Source of the DNA: Roseiarcus sp963835955
GTDB lineage: Bacteria; Pseudomonadota; Alphaproteobacteria; Rhizobiales; Beijerinckiaceae
Length of the DNA stretch: 64,000 nt
Reading direction: 5' to 3'
Assembly: GCA_963835955.1 (NCBI GenBank)
Contig: CAWIHZ010000020.1
Span: 17,827 to 81,826, forward strand
Part shown: in pieces, positions 43,511 through 52,687 of the stretch
Position numbering within the stretch: position 1 is the stretch's first letter
Layout of the letters: each line of letters opens with the position of its first letter
Made by a program: the position numbers and the translations under genes
Notes under the pieces: model-generated
Seen by the model: only the letters and a program-made list of their open reading frames with translations
Databases searched by the model: none
What the model was told of the DNA's origin: nothing

Positions 43511-44209
43511 ATGCCGGACATCGACTTTTCGACGGTCATATTCGCGCTGATCGCCCTGTTCGTAGTTTTCAAGCTGCGGTCGGTGCTCGGGACGCGAAAC
43601 GACCAGGGCCGGCAGCCTGGCGGCCTTCTGGCCCCGTTGCGGCGCGCGCCCGGAGCGCCGAGCGCGCCGGTGGTTGCGGCGGATGCGGGCGCCTCAAGGC
43701 CGGTGGCCGTCCCCCCCGCCGAGGACCGCTGGCGGGGCTTCGCCGAGCCCAATACGCCCTTGTGGAACGGGCTCGACGCCATCGAGGCGGCTGACCGAAG
43801 CTTCGCGCCGCAGGCCTTTCTCTCCGGCGCGCGAATGGCCTACGATATGATCGTCCATGCTTTCGCCGCCGGCAATTCGGCGGCGCTTCGCGGGCTATTG
43901 GCGCCGGAGGCCTTCGCTAATTTCGACAATGCGATCCGCGCCCGCGCCGCGGCCGGTCACACCATGACGACGACTGTCGTATCGATCGACGGGGCCACGA
44001 TCGCCGGCGCGCGGCTCATAGGCTCAACCGCGCAAATCGACGTGCGCTTCGCCGCCAAGCTCGCCTCTGTGACGCATGACCGCGCGGGCGCCGTCGTCGA
44101 CGGTTCGTCCGAAGCGGTCGCCGACCATGTCGACGTCTGGACCTTCACCCGCGACGTTCATTCTCGCGATCCCAACTGGCAGCTGAGTGCGACCGAATCG
44201 GAAAGCTGA
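43511..44209 (+). CDS. Tim44-like (TimA) membrane-anchored protein
   Basis: A 232-residue protein with one N-terminal membrane helix (DFSTVIFALIALFVVFKLRS), a Pro/Ala linker of about 35-75 and a Tim44-like domain from ~95: FLSGARMAYDMIVHAFAAGN, LLAPEAFANFDNAIRARA, IDVRFAAKLASVTHDRAG and VDVWTFTRDVHSRDPNWQL. It is the alphaproteobacterial relative of mitochondrial Tim44/MRPL45; the domain probably faces the cytosol. ATG 43511 opens the helix. It is followed by mltA and smr, a gene order widely kept in alphaproteobacteria. Confidence 0.9.
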   Translation: MPDIDFSTVIFALIALFVVFKLRSVLGTRNDQGRQPGGLLAPLRRAPGAPSAPVVAADAGASRPVAVPPAEDRWRGFAEPNTPLWNGLDAIEAADRSFAPQAFLSGARMAYDMIVHAFAAGNSAALRGLLAPEAFANFDNAIRARAAAGHTMTTTVVSIDGATIAGARLIGSTAQIDVRFAAKLASVTHDRAGAVVDGSSEAVADHVDVWTFTRDVHSRDPNWQLSATESES

Positions 44210-44232
44210 GCTTCGAGTGGCCGGCGACAACC

Positions 44233-45327
44233 GTGCCGCCGGGTCTCGCGCCGCTCGATTTTGCAAGCCTCGTCGGCTTTCCCGACGACGACCTGCTGGC
44301 GGCCTATCGATGTTTTGAACGCTCGGCGCGCGTCCTCGTCGAGGGCGGGGCGGGGGCGCGCCCGGCTCTCCCGCCGACGCCCGCGCTGGTCGCGAACGCG
44401 CGCGGCGCTCTCGACGCGGACATCAACGACGCAGCCGGCGCGCGAAGCTTCTTCGAGAGGCGGTTCCGGCCGTTTCGGGTTTGGCCCGATGCCGGCAAGG
44501 AGGGATTCCTGACCGGCTATTACGAGCCCTGCGTCGCCGGGGCCGCGGAGGAATCAGAAGCGTTCCGCTGGCCGATCCTTGCGCGTCCCGCCGATCTCCA
44601 AACCTTCGCGCAGGATGAGGCGCCCGAGGGCGTCCCCATCGGCGTGAGCGCCGCCAGGCGCCGAAGCGACGGTTCGCTTGTTCCCTACGGCGATCGGCAA
44701 GCAATCGAGAGGGAGCGGCTGAACCCGATCGTCTGGCTTCGCGACGCGGTCGAAGCCTTTCTCATACAGGTGCAGGGCTCGGCGCAAGTCGAGTTCAGCG
44801 ACGGTCGGCGCGCGCGTCTCGTCTATGATGGGCGCAACGGCCTCCCCTATACGTCGATTGGCCGGATTCTGATCGAAGCGGGAGAGATCGCGGAAAGCGC
44901 CATGTCGCTTGCGAACCTGAAAGCGTGGCTCCGCGCGGCGGGCCTTGGCGAAGGCGAGCGGGGATTGGCGCTGATGCGTCGCAATCGATCATTCGTCTTC
45001 TTCAGGCTGGTCGAAGATTTCGACCCTCAGAGCGGTCCGGTCGGCGGCGGCGGCGCGCGTCTGACGCCGCTGCGCTCGATCGCCGTCGACCGCGGGCTTT
45101 GGGCTTATGGCCTGCCGTTCTGGATCGAGGCGGAATTGCCTTGGATCGACGATTTGCCGCGCCCGTTCCGCCGGCTGATGATCGCTCAGGATACCGGCTC
45201 GGCGATTGTCGGACCGGCCCGCGCCGACATATTCTTCGGCGGCGGCGACGCGGCGGGCGTCCGCGCCGGAGCGATTCGCCAGCGCGGCGGGTTCGCCGTG
45301 CTGCTGCCTGTCGGAGACGAGCCGTGA
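44233..45327 (+). CDS. mltA: Membrane-bound lytic murein transglycosylase A (MltA)
   Basis: A 364-residue MltA-type transglycosylase that cleaves peptidoglycan glycan strands. GFLTGYYEPCVAGA, IVWLRDAVEAFLIQVQGSAQ, RLVYDGRNGLPYTSIGRILI and the 3D-domain sequence MIAQDTGSAIVGPARADIFFGGG with its catalytic Asp are intact. I see no signal peptide or lipobox from GTG 44233, so export may rely on an upstream start not found, or the start is misplaced. It begins 23 bases after the TimA-like gene and its TGA overlaps the GTG of the Smr gene. Confidence 0.93.
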   Translation: MPPGLAPLDFASLVGFPDDDLLAAYRCFERSARVLVEGGAGARPALPPTPALVANARGALDADINDAAGARSFFERRFRPFRVWPDAGKEGFLTGYYEPCVAGAAEESEAFRWPILARPADLQTFAQDEAPEGVPIGVSAARRRSDGSLVPYGDRQAIERERLNPIVWLRDAVEAFLIQVQGSAQVEFSDGRRARLVYDGRNGLPYTSIGRILIEAGEIAESAMSLANLKAWLRAAGLGEGERGLALMRRNRSFVFFRLVEDFDPQSGPVGGGGARLTPLRSIAVDRGLWAYGLPFWIEAELPWIDDLPRPFRRLMIAQDTGSAIVGPARADIFFGGGDAAGVRAGAIRQRGGFAVLLPVGDEP

Positions 45328-45887
45328 AGGAGGCCCCTCCCGCCCGCGCCCACCGACTGAGGCGTCTCAGCGACGAGGAGATCGCGCTGTGGAGCGAAGT
45401 CGCGCGCGGCGTCACCCGCCGCCGAGACGCGAGTCTGCCGGCGCCTTCGAGAACCCTTTCTCCCAATCCGCCGCCAGACCCGGAGCCTGTCGCGGCCGAC
45501 GTCCCCGGGGCGGCGCCGGCGCCGCGAGGCGCGCCGCCGCTTGCGCCGATCGAACGCCGATTGAAACGCCAGCTTGCGCGCGGGCGCGGCGCGATCGACG
45601 GCGCGATCGATCTGCACGGCATGACTCAGGCCGAGGCGCATCAGGCCCTGCGCGGCTTCCTGCGTCATTCGCAAGCCCGGGGCGCGAGGCTGGTCATCGT
45701 CGTCACCGGCAAGGGGACCCCGGCTGGCGATGCGGCGCCGTGGGGGCAGGAACGCGGCGTGCTCAGACGGCTCACGCCTCACTGGCTGCGCGAGCATGAC
45801 CTGCGCCCGATGGTGCTCGGGTTTGAGGAAGCCGGCCGGACCCATGGCGGATCGGGCGCGCTCTACGTGCGGCTTCGGCGACTTTAG
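45324..45887 (+). CDS. Smr (small MutS-related) domain protein
   Basis: A 187-residue protein with a variable Pro/Ala-rich N-terminal half and a C-terminal Smr domain. IDGAIDLHGMTQAEAHQALR carries the DLHG motif and RLVIVVTGKGTPAGDAAPWG the TGKG motif; LRRLTPHWLREHDLRPMVLGFEEAG and GGSGALYVRLRRL complete it. Smr domains are nucleic-acid endonucleases, so a role in DNA or ribosome-associated RNA cleavage is possible. GTG 45324 gives a GTGA overlap with mltA, supporting translational coupling. Confidence 0.92.
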   Translation: MKEAPPARAHRLRRLSDEEIALWSEVARGVTRRRDASLPAPSRTLSPNPPPDPEPVAADVPGAAPAPRGAPPLAPIERRLKRQLARGRGAIDGAIDLHGMTQAEAHQALRGFLRHSQARGARLVIVVTGKGTPAGDAAPWGQERGVLRRLTPHWLREHDLRPMVLGFEEAGRTHGGSGALYVRLRRL

Positions 45888-46184
45888 ATCAGACCGACGG
45901 CGATCAAGTTTCCCGCTTTTTTGACGCCTGGACCAGAAGGCCGGCGCGGCGCTCAACCCAATTGGAGAGGCCAGAAGCGGCGCAGTGGCCCACATCGGGC
46001 GCGCGCTCGCGCGACGCCCCGTTGATCGTGATCGGCTCCATCGTTAGAGTTATGCTTCGCAACGATGGCGCACGGTAATCACCGCGCCGCCTTTGCCGGG
46101 AGGGGAATTCCCGCACGGGGAGGCCGGCGGCCGGTGGAGGAGGCGCTTTCACCTGTCCAATGCTTGAAAATGAGGTCGGACAGG

Positions 46185-46571
46185 ATGATCTGGAGCCCCG
46201 CTCTCGCTATCTCTTTTGGCGCGGCTGCGGGCGCCCTTCTTCGCTGGCAACTCGGCGTCCGGATGAACAGTCTTTTTCCCATTTTGCCACTCGGCACTTT
46301 GGCCGCCAATCTCGTTGGCGGCTACATCATCGGTCTCGCGATCGCCTATTTCGCTGAGGCGCCGCATATCGCGCCGGAGTGGCGGCTGTTGATCATCACC
46401 GGTTTCTGCGGCGCGCTCACCACCTTCTCCACGTTCTCGGCCGAAGTCGTAACCAGGCTCCAGCAAGGCCAGCTGGTCTGGGCGATCGGCGCCATCGCGA
46501 TTCACGTCGTCGGATCGCTGATGATGACGCTCGCCGGGCTGGCGACCGCGCAATTGCTGAAGGCCTTGTGA
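46185..46571 (+). CDS. crcB: Fluoride ion exporter CrcB/Fluc
   Basis: A 128-residue four-helix membrane channel that expels fluoride. Motifs GAAAGALLRWQLGVRM, LGTLAANLVGGYIIGLAIAY and TGFCGALTTFSTFSAEVV (with the polar track Thr/Ser and central Gly-Phe-Cys-Gly) are family markers. It forms a dual-topology dimer. ATG 46185 follows caggatg and aggtcgg; earlier in-frame codons are unlikely to be translated. The DUF190 gene follows after 10 bases. I did not find a convincing fluoride riboswitch in the upstream 297 bases. Confidence 0.95.
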   Translation: MIWSPALAISFGAAAGALLRWQLGVRMNSLFPILPLGTLAANLVGGYIIGLAIAYFAEAPHIAPEWRLLIITGFCGALTTFSTFSAEVVTRLQQGQLVWAIGAIAIHVVGSLMMTLAGLATAQLLKAL

Positions 46572-46581
46572 GGAACGAGCC

Positions 46582-46902
46582 ATGAACGGCTATCAAATCA
46601 CCTTTTTCACGCATCAGGATCGTCGCCATAAGGGCAAGCAAATTGGCGAATGGCTGATCCAGCTGGTCAAGGAGCTGGGGCTGCGCGGCGCCAGTCTGCA
46701 TTCGGGCGGCGAGAGCTTCGCGCGCGGCGGACGCGTTCATTCGGCGCATTTTTTCGAGCTTGCCGATCAACCGGTCGAAGTCCTGATCGCGGTCACGACC
46801 GAAGAAGCGACCCGATTGTTCGATAGGCTCAAAGCGGAGGACGTACACCTCTTTTACGTCAAGACTCCGGTCGAGTTTGGCGTATTGGGGCGTGAAGCGT
46901 GA
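46582..46902 (+). CDS. DUF190 protein adjacent to crcB
   Basis: A 106-residue ferredoxin-like DUF190 protein (MNGYQITFFTHQDRRHKGKQ, GASLHSGGESFARGGRVHSA, HFFELADQPVEVLIAVTTEE). Its repeated pairing with crcB and its PII-like fold suggest a regulator or accessory of fluoride export (inference). A gaggaacgagcc site precedes the ATG. Probably co-transcribed with crcB. Confidence 0.9.
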   Translation: MNGYQITFFTHQDRRHKGKQIGEWLIQLVKELGLRGASLHSGGESFARGGRVHSAHFFELADQPVEVLIAVTTEEATRLFDRLKAEDVHLFYVKTPVEFGVLGREA

Positions 46903-47010
46903 CCTGTGCAGGCATTCGTTGGCCCCAGCGCGTGGGCTTCGCGCGGCCATTCTTTGCAGCGCGCTCCGGCTTGCCTATATGGGCGGGGCGTTCATTGTCG
47001 GAGGAAGGCC

Positions 47011-48405
47011 TTGATTCGTTTAGCGCTCGCCGTTGTTTTGGGTTTCGTGCTCGGGCCCGCTTTTGCCGAGACGGCGCCGAAGGTCGCGCCACGAAGTCCC
47101 GCCGAGGTCCACCTTTCCTTTGCGCCCGTGGTCAAGAAGGTGCTGCCGGCGGTCGTCAATGTCTACGCCTCGCGGGTGGAGACGATGCCTCGCAATCCGT
47201 TTTTCGACGATCCGATCTTTCGCCGGTTTTTTGGCGGTGACGGTGGAGAAGACTCGCGGGTCTCGAAGTCGCTCGGATCAGGCGTGATCGTCGACCCGTC
47301 GGGGCTGGTCGTCACCAACTATCACGTGATCAAGGGCATGACCGAGGTCAAGGTCGCGCTTTCCGACAAGCGCGAGTTCGAGGCCCGGATCGTACTGCGC
47401 GATCCTCGCACCGATCTGGCGGTGCTGCGGATCAAGGGCGGGGGAAATTTCCCGGTGCTCGAATTCGGGGATTCGGACGCACTGGAGGTCGGCGATTTCG
47501 TCATCGCCGTCGGCGATCCGTTCGGCGTCGGCCAGACCGTGACTCAAGGCATCGTCTCGGCGCTCGCGCGCACGCAAATCGGCATCAACGACTATGGCTT
47601 TTTCATCCAGACCGACGCCGCGATCAATCCTGGCAATTCGGGCGGAGCGCTGGTCGACCTCGACGGCAAGCTCGTCGGCATCAATTCCGCGATTTACTCC
47701 CGTTCGGGCGGTAGCATGGGGATTGGCTTCGCCATTCCGGTCAACATGGTCAAGGGCGTGGTCGCCGCGGCGCTCCACGGCGGCGCCACGGTCAAGCGGC
47801 CATGGCTCGGGGCGACGCTCCAGGACGTATCAAGGGACATCGCGGAAAGCCTCGGTCTCGAACGGCCGGCCGGCGCGCTGGTCGTCGAGGTCGCCGGGAA
47901 CGGTCCGGCGGCCGAGGCCGGACTGAAACGCGGCGACGTCATCGCCGCGATCGACGGTCAAAGCGTCGACGACGCGGAGAGCGTCGGCTTCCGGTTGGGC
48001 GTCAAGCCGCTTGGCGGCGTGGCGAAGCTCACGGTCCTGCGCGGCGGACGTAGGCTGGAGCTGCCGCTGAAGCTTGCATCGGCGCCGGAAATCCCGCCGC
48101 GCGACGCGCTCACCATCCACGGCGGCTCGCCGTTCGACGGCGCGTTGGTGATGAATTTGTCGCCGGCGGTGACCGAGGAACTGTCGCTTCAGGGCCAGCA
48201 CCAGGGGGTGGTGGTCGCCGCGGTCGGCGACAATTCCACCGCAGCCGAAGTCGGGGTGCGGAAGGGCGACATCATCATCGCGGTCAACGGGCAGAAGATC
48301 GCGACGACCCGCGAGCTCGAGAAGGTCTGCGCCGAGCGGGCGGGGCTTTGGGACCTGACAATTCAGCGCGGCGGCGAAACGATCCGCACCCGCCTTGGCG
48401 GATGA
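47011..48405 (+). CDS. Deg/HtrA-family periplasmic serine protease
   Basis: A 464-residue trypsin-like protease with two PDZ domains. The TTG start at 47011, directly after ggaggaaggcc, yields a clean signal peptide (MIRLALAVVLGFVLGPAFAE). The catalytic triad is H105 (TNYHVIKG), D135 (RTDLAVLR) and S210 (NPGNSGGALVDL). PDZ1 starts about 283 (RPWLGATLQDVS) and PDZ2 about 388. It degrades or holds misfolded envelope proteins. Earlier in-frame codons overlap the DUF190 stop region and disrupt the signal. Type DegP or DegQ is not distinguishable here. Confidence 0.93.
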   Translation: MIRLALAVVLGFVLGPAFAETAPKVAPRSPAEVHLSFAPVVKKVLPAVVNVYASRVETMPRNPFFDDPIFRRFFGGDGGEDSRVSKSLGSGVIVDPSGLVVTNYHVIKGMTEVKVALSDKREFEARIVLRDPRTDLAVLRIKGGGNFPVLEFGDSDALEVGDFVIAVGDPFGVGQTVTQGIVSALARTQIGINDYGFFIQTDAAINPGNSGGALVDLDGKLVGINSAIYSRSGGSMGIGFAIPVNMVKGVVAAALHGGATVKRPWLGATLQDVSRDIAESLGLERPAGALVVEVAGNGPAAEAGLKRGDVIAAIDGQSVDDAESVGFRLGVKPLGGVAKLTVLRGGRRLELPLKLASAPEIPPRDALTIHGGSPFDGALVMNLSPAVTEELSLQGQHQGVVVAAVGDNSTAAEVGVRKGDIIIAVNGQKIATTRELEKVCAERAGLWDLTIQRGGETIRTRLGG

Positions 48406-48526
48406 TGGCGCAGCAAAAAGGCAGGGCGCTCGTTGAAGCGTCCTGCCGAAAGGCGCGAAGAAGGAAGGAGACCGCTCGCGCTTTGATCTGGGCTCCGTGC
48501 GGCGCGTGGCGCGCACGCCCCGCGTG

Positions 48527-49183
48527 TCAGGCCGCCTTGCGCGCGGCGGCGCGGGGCTTGGCGCGGGCCAGCCGGCGTCGGAGCGAGGCCCAAAGGCCGC
48601 GCATTTCCTCGGCGGCGGCGCCGTGAGGATTGAGTTCGGTGACGCCCCAGCCGTGGCGAGCGGCTTCCTGATAGGCGACGCGCGAGAGGATGAGCGGCGA
48701 GATCAGGCCGCCCATTTCCTCGAGCGTCTCGACGCCGTCCTGGACCCGAGCGGTCTGCTGGGCCGGCGGGCACTGATTGAGCAGAAACACGAAATCGCCG
48801 CCGACTTGCTTGAGCGCTGCGCGGGTCTTGGCGCTCGCCCACAAGTCGAACAGGCTTGGCCGCGAGGGGATGATGTTGAGGTCGGCGACCATCATCGCCG
48901 CGGAAGAGGCCGGACCCTCCGCGCCGGGGGTGTCGATGATCGCGAGCGTGAAGCCTTTGCCTTCCAGGCCGGCCAGCGCCGCCGGCAGACGGGCGGCGCC
49001 CGACGCGATGACAGCGATATCGTCGAGACCGCGCGTCTTGGCCCAATTCGTCAGGGAGCCCTGCGGATCCATGTCGACGACGCAAACCCTTTCTTTCATT
49101 TCCTGCGCGGCGACCGCCAGCGACGAGGCTAAGGTGCTTTTCCCGGATCCGCCTTTTTGGGTCACAAATGCGATTGTCCGCAT
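48527..49183 (-). CDS. ParA/MinD-like partitioning ATPase
   Basis: A 218-residue deviant-Walker ATPase. MRTIAFVTQKGGSGKSTLAS holds the signature K10 and K15; CVVDMDPQGSLTNWAK supplies Walker A', and LAIIDTPGAEGPASSA Walker B. The short C-terminal section ends in a basic tail (LWASLRRRLARAKPRAAARK) that could bind DNA or membrane. No ParB partner is adjacent, so it is an orphan whose cargo is unknown. ATG 49183 was chosen because the first strand begins there; ~14 earlier residues are not conserved. Confidence 0.9.
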   Translation of the reverse strand: MRTIAFVTQKGGSGKSTLASSLAVAAQEMKERVCVVDMDPQGSLTNWAKTRGLDDIAVIASGAARLPAALAGLEGKGFTLAIIDTPGAEGPASSAAMMVADLNIIPSRPSLFDLWASAKTRAALKQVGGDFVFLLNQCPPAQQTARVQDGVETLEEMGGLISPLILSRVAYQEAARHGWGVTELNPHGAAAEEMRGLWASLRRRLARAKPRAAARKAA

Positions 49184-49446
49184 GATTTCCGCCTTTTTCG
49201 TCCTTATTGGCCCTGATTGCGGCACGCAATCATGAGCGGGGTTAACAAGCGTCCACGATTTGGTCGAAATCGGGTTAAGAAAAGATTACGAATTAAGGTC
49301 TCTTCAAGAAATTGTCACATTTCAGCACAAACCGCATTTGCGGCCGCGCTCACGCGCCGCCCGGGCGGGCGCCGACGCCGAAGCACAGGTTGGGCGACGG
49401 TCGAGGCGGGCGGGGCGATCGACGCCCTCTCTTTGGCGGCGTCGCC

Positions 49447-49695
49447 TCAGTCGCCGTCGAGCGGGACGACGCCTTTCGGCTTGCCGTCGGAGGAAAGGGT
49501 GATCTTTTCAATTCGCGCCTCGGAGTTCCTGAGCAGTTCGTCGCAGCGTTTCTTCAGCGTTTCGCCCCGCTCGTAGAGCACGATCAATTCCTCCAGGGTG
49601 ACGGCGCCTTTTTCGAGTCGATCGACGATCTGCTCCAGTTCGGCGAGCGCCTCCTCGAACGGCATATTGGCGATCTCGGGCTTGGAATCGGTCAC
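49447..49695 (-). CDS. xseB: Exodeoxyribonuclease VII small subunit
   Basis: An 82-residue XseB, the small partner of XseA in the nuclease that trims single-stranded DNA to oligonucleotides. The coiled-coil core MPFEEALAELEQIVDRLEKG, VTLEELIVLYERGETLKKRC and DELLRNSEARIEKI are typical. Start GTG 49695 follows aggagggcggtc; ATG codon 11 is a weaker alternative. The long upstream open frame is an artefact of high GC. Confidence 0.92.
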   Translation of the reverse strand: MTDSKPEIANMPFEEALAELEQIVDRLEKGAVTLEELIVLYERGETLKKRCDELLRNSEARIEKITLSSDGKPKGVVPLDGD

Positions 49696-50056
49696 GACCG
49701 CCCTCCTGATCCCGCGTCTCCCACGATCGACCGACGAAGCGCAGTCATGCGGGAGCTCTTTGACAAGCGCGGGCATCGCGGTCGGACCGTCATCCGCGCC
49801 CGACCGGATCCTTGTTCGCAGCCGAGGGGCGTACAAATCGCGAGGATAGCGTCGCAAGCCATCGTCAATCGTTCTGGACCCGGCGGCGGTCCATATCAGA
49901 GGCCCCGGGCGTTGGCCAGATCGCGTCGCGCGAACCAGCCCGCAAAATGGCGCGGGCTGGGGGATTTCAGTCCAAGCCGTCGCGGTCTTCCGTCGAACCT
50001 TCGCCAATCCTTCAGAATCACGAATCGCTAAAATCGGCCAACTTGACTTTCGGTCT
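49696..50056. other. 361-bp gap between rhaK and xseB
   Basis: No protein-like reading is recognised. It holds the 5' leader of xseB and, at 49935-49960, a perfect 9-bp stem that may end the rhaK transcript. Confidence 0.55.
49935..49960 (-). terminator. Possible hairpin terminator downstream of rhaK
   Basis: ccagcccgc (49935-49943) pairs perfectly with gcgggctgg (49952-49960) around an 8-base loop. It lies ~95 bases after the rhaK stop. No U-run follows in the leftward direction, so factor-independent termination is doubtful. Confidence 0.35.
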
Positions 50057-51421
50057 CTAAAGCCGTCGCTCCCACCGTTCCCGAAACGCGTGCAATCCCG
50101 GAAGAACCCAGCCGTGCGCGCGCACGCATCGGGGCGGCTCGACCGACTCGCCCCAATGGGCGAGCAGCGCCGCGCCCGCAGCCGCGCCGGCGCTTTTTGG
50201 GGCGAGGACGACTTGTCGGGCGGGAAGGAGGGCGGCCAGAACGGCGGCGAAAGCCGGCGTCCGGTTGAAGCCGCCCTCGACGATGAGGTCGCCCGGCGCC
50301 TCCAGGCGCTCGACGAGATGGGCGGTCATCAGCGCCGTATACAGCGTCGCCAGCGCCGTCCGGCCGGCCGCCGTCGCGGGCGCCGGCCCCTCGACCCGGC
50401 CCTTGCGCCCGGCGAATGGCCCGCCCTGGTCTGAGAAGGCGGGAATGGCGAGGACGCCGGAAGCGATGATCGCCGCCACGTCGGCCTCGCCGGCCTCGGC
50501 GGGATCATCCCCCGCGAGGACCGCGAATTCGCGCCCGCCCATGAATCGCGCGGTCGGCACTGGAACCCCGCGTATGTCGACGTTGGCCAGCATGTCGGCC
50601 TTGGGGTCGAGCCGGCCCTTGCCGCCGACCGCCATGATGATGACCCAGGTCCCAGTCGAGATCACGGTGAAAGGATCGCGTCTGGCCGCGAGATGCGGAA
50701 CGAGCGAAGCGTTGGAGTCATGCGCGCCGCAGACGACCCGCACGCCGGCCTCCAGCCCGGTCGCCGCCGCGACCTCTGGCTTCAGCGTCCCCAACGTCTC
50801 CCACGCCTTGCGCAACGGCGGGAACAGCCGCCGCCAGCCGAGCCGGTCGACCATGCTCGAAAGGCGGCCCTCGTTCGGACGCCACAGATCGGTATGGGAG
50901 GCGATCGACGTCACCTCGGTCGCCAAGACGCCGCTGAGCCGCCAGGCCCAATATTGCGGATAGGTCAGAAAGGCGGAAGCGCGCGCGAATTCGGCGGGAA
51001 ACCTGCGCTCGAGATAGAACGGCTGCCGCCCGAGGTTCAAGCCCCGCGGCAGGCTCGGCGACAGCGTCTCCTCGAACGGCGGCCGCGCCAATTCATAGTC
51101 GGCGTCGACGACGTCGAACCCGTCGAATTCATAGTCCATCGGCGGCAGGGCGACGCCGCCGCCATCGACCAGCACGCCCGCGGCGCCGTGAGTCGCGATC
51201 GAAACCGCCTCGACGGCGAAGCGCGCGCCGACGTCCTGGAGCGCAGCGATAAAGAACGCCCACGCGCCCTCCGTGTCGAGACGGAGATAGGGGCAATGCG
51301 AGTCCGGGGCTATCGGAGCGTTCGGCCGGCTTCGTTCGGCCAGGACCTTGCCGGCGCGGTCGAAGACGACCACCTTGATGTTGGTCTTGCCGAGGTCGAG
51401 AACCGCGACGCAGCCTCTCAT
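50057..51421 (-). CDS. rhaK: FGGY-family sugar kinase of the rhamnose locus (RhaK)
   Basis: A 454-residue FGGY carbohydrate kinase. VAVLDLGKTNIKVVVFDRAG is the phosphate-1 motif, IATHGAAGVLVDGGG the sugar-side block, VVCGAHDSNASLV the domain-2 hinge and ISTGTWVIIM the adenosine-side motif, with LIVEGGFNRTPAFAAVLAAL near the end. The position, last in the rhaRTPQS run, matches rhizobial RhaK, which phosphorylates L-rhamnulose (and in Rhizobium is also needed for uptake). The function is inferred from context plus family. ATG 51421 begins the first strand; 18 upstream codons are not conserved. Confidence 0.9.
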   Translation of the reverse strand: MRGCVAVLDLGKTNIKVVVFDRAGKVLAERSRPNAPIAPDSHCPYLRLDTEGAWAFFIAALQDVGARFAVEAVSIATHGAAGVLVDGGGVALPPMDYEFDGFDVVDADYELARPPFEETLSPSLPRGLNLGRQPFYLERRFPAEFARASAFLTYPQYWAWRLSGVLATEVTSIASHTDLWRPNEGRLSSMVDRLGWRRLFPPLRKAWETLGTLKPEVAAATGLEAGVRVVCGAHDSNASLVPHLAARRDPFTVISTGTWVIIMAVGGKGRLDPKADMLANVDIRGVPVPTARFMGGREFAVLAGDDPAEAGEADVAAIIASGVLAIPAFSDQGGPFAGRKGRVEGPAPATAAGRTALATLYTALMTAHLVERLEAPGDLIVEGGFNRTPAFAAVLAALLPARQVVLAPKSAGAAAGAALLAHWGESVEPPRCVRAHGWVLPGLHAFRERWERRL

Positions 51422-51505
51422 GCCCTCAACCCCGGGGTATTCTGGTTCAGTCGAAAGATTTCGCCCGGCCGCCATTCAGGAGGCCGGGCGATCAATCGCG
51501 CCGTT

Positions 51506-52630
51506 TCAAAAGTTGAACTGGCCGATATTTTCCTTGGTGAAGATGAAAGGCTGCCCAAGCAGAATCTCGCTGCCGTTGACGACGTCGAGCTTGCCCAGCT
51601 TGCCGGCCTCGACCGAAGTGGAGCCGGGTTTCAGCTTGCCGTCCACGACCGCGCGCATGACATAGACCGCGGCGTAGCCGAGATCGACCGGGTTCCACAG
51701 CACGACTGATTTGACGCAGCCGGCATCGACGTAGGGCTTCATCGCGTTCGGGGTCGCGAGGCCTACGACCGCGACCTTGCCGCATAGCCCCGCCTTGGTC
51801 ACCGCTTCGGCGGAGGCGGGCGTCGCCACCGAGGTCATGCCGAACAGACCCTTGAGCTTGTCGCCGTACTTGTTGATCAGCGTCGTCGCCTGGTTGAGCG
51901 AGAGATTGTTGTCCTCTTGGGCCTCGACCGTCTCCAGCCATTTCATCTTCGGGTGGCACTTGGCGGCGTAGGCCTCCATTTCGGCGATCCAGCGCGCCTG
52001 GTTGGGCGTGGTGAAGGTCGAAGTGACGATCGCGAAGCTTCCGTCTTCGCCGATCTCCTTGGCCATCGAGTCCATCATCGCCTTGCCGATGCCGTTGAAC
52101 TGCGCCTGGTTGACGAACCATTCGCGCGCGTCGGGGGTCGAGTCGGCGTCGTAGCCGACGACGTGAATGCCCTTCGACAGCGCCTTCTTCAGCACCGGCG
52201 CGATCGCGACCGGATCATTGGCGGCGAACAGAATGCCGTTGACGCCGCGGGTGATGTAATTGTCGATGAACTTGATCTGCTCGTCGATCTTGGCTTCGGT
52301 CGGCCCGTCGGTCGACACCTTGACGTTGCCGAGCTGCTTGGCCGCCTCCTGCATCCCCTTGGTGGTGGCGGCGAAATAGCCGATGCCGATCAGCTTCGGC
52401 ACGTCGACGAGGGTGATCTCCTTGCCCGCCAGATCAGGCGGATTGATCGCCTGGCCGCCGTTGTAGGGCTTGGCGGCCGCCGGAGCCGCCGCTCCGCCCG
52501 CGGCGCAGGCGAGCGGACTGGTCGGCAGATCGTCCGCGCCGTCCCACTTGCCCGCCGCGCTCGCGCCGCTCGTGGCGAACGCAAGGGCGAACATCGCCGC
52601 CGCGGTGGTCGTCAGACATCTGGCTTTCAT
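51506..52630 (-). CDS. rhaS: Rhamnose ABC transporter substrate-binding protein
   Basis: A 374-residue periplasmic sugar-binding protein (Peripla_BP_4 type). The signal peptide is MKARCLTTTAAAMFALAFAT followed by SGASAAG. The mature part includes KEITLVDVPKLIGIGYFAAT, NYITRGVNGILFAANDPVAI, GYDADSTPDAREWFVNQAQF and TTLINKYGDKLKGLFGMTSV. Rhamnose as the ligand is inferred from linkage with rhaD, rhaI and the transporter genes. A ggaggagccgg-type site (cggctcc region at 52631-52650) precedes the ATG. Confidence 0.92.
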   Translation of the reverse strand: MKARCLTTTAAAMFALAFATSGASAAGKWDGADDLPTSPLACAAGGAAAPAAAKPYNGGQAINPPDLAGKEITLVDVPKLIGIGYFAATTKGMQEAAKQLGNVKVSTDGPTEAKIDEQIKFIDNYITRGVNGILFAANDPVAIAPVLKKALSKGIHVVGYDADSTPDAREWFVNQAQFNGIGKAMMDSMAKEIGEDGSFAIVTSTFTTPNQARWIAEMEAYAAKCHPKMKWLETVEAQEDNNLSLNQATTLINKYGDKLKGLFGMTSVATPASAEAVTKAGLCGKVAVVGLATPNAMKPYVDAGCVKSVVLWNPVDLGYAAVYVMRAVVDGKLKPGSTSVEAGKLGKLDVVNGSEILLGQPFIFTKENIGQFNF

Positions 52631-52687
52631 TTCCGGCTCCTCCCTATGTGCCGCCGACGGCGGCGTTGGCCCCTCAAAAACGCGCGC

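Noticed and set aside
45888..46184. Possible fluoride riboswitch upstream of crcB
   Set aside because: Only short stretches such as acgatggcgcacgg resemble the consensus; the conserved pseudoknot elements and the CTGATG-like 3' segment are not seen. A covariance search would be needed.
49698..50007. Upstream extension of xseB to ~186 residues
   Set aside because: The extra residues are not family-like, and GTG 49695 has a good ribosome site and matches the normal XseB length.
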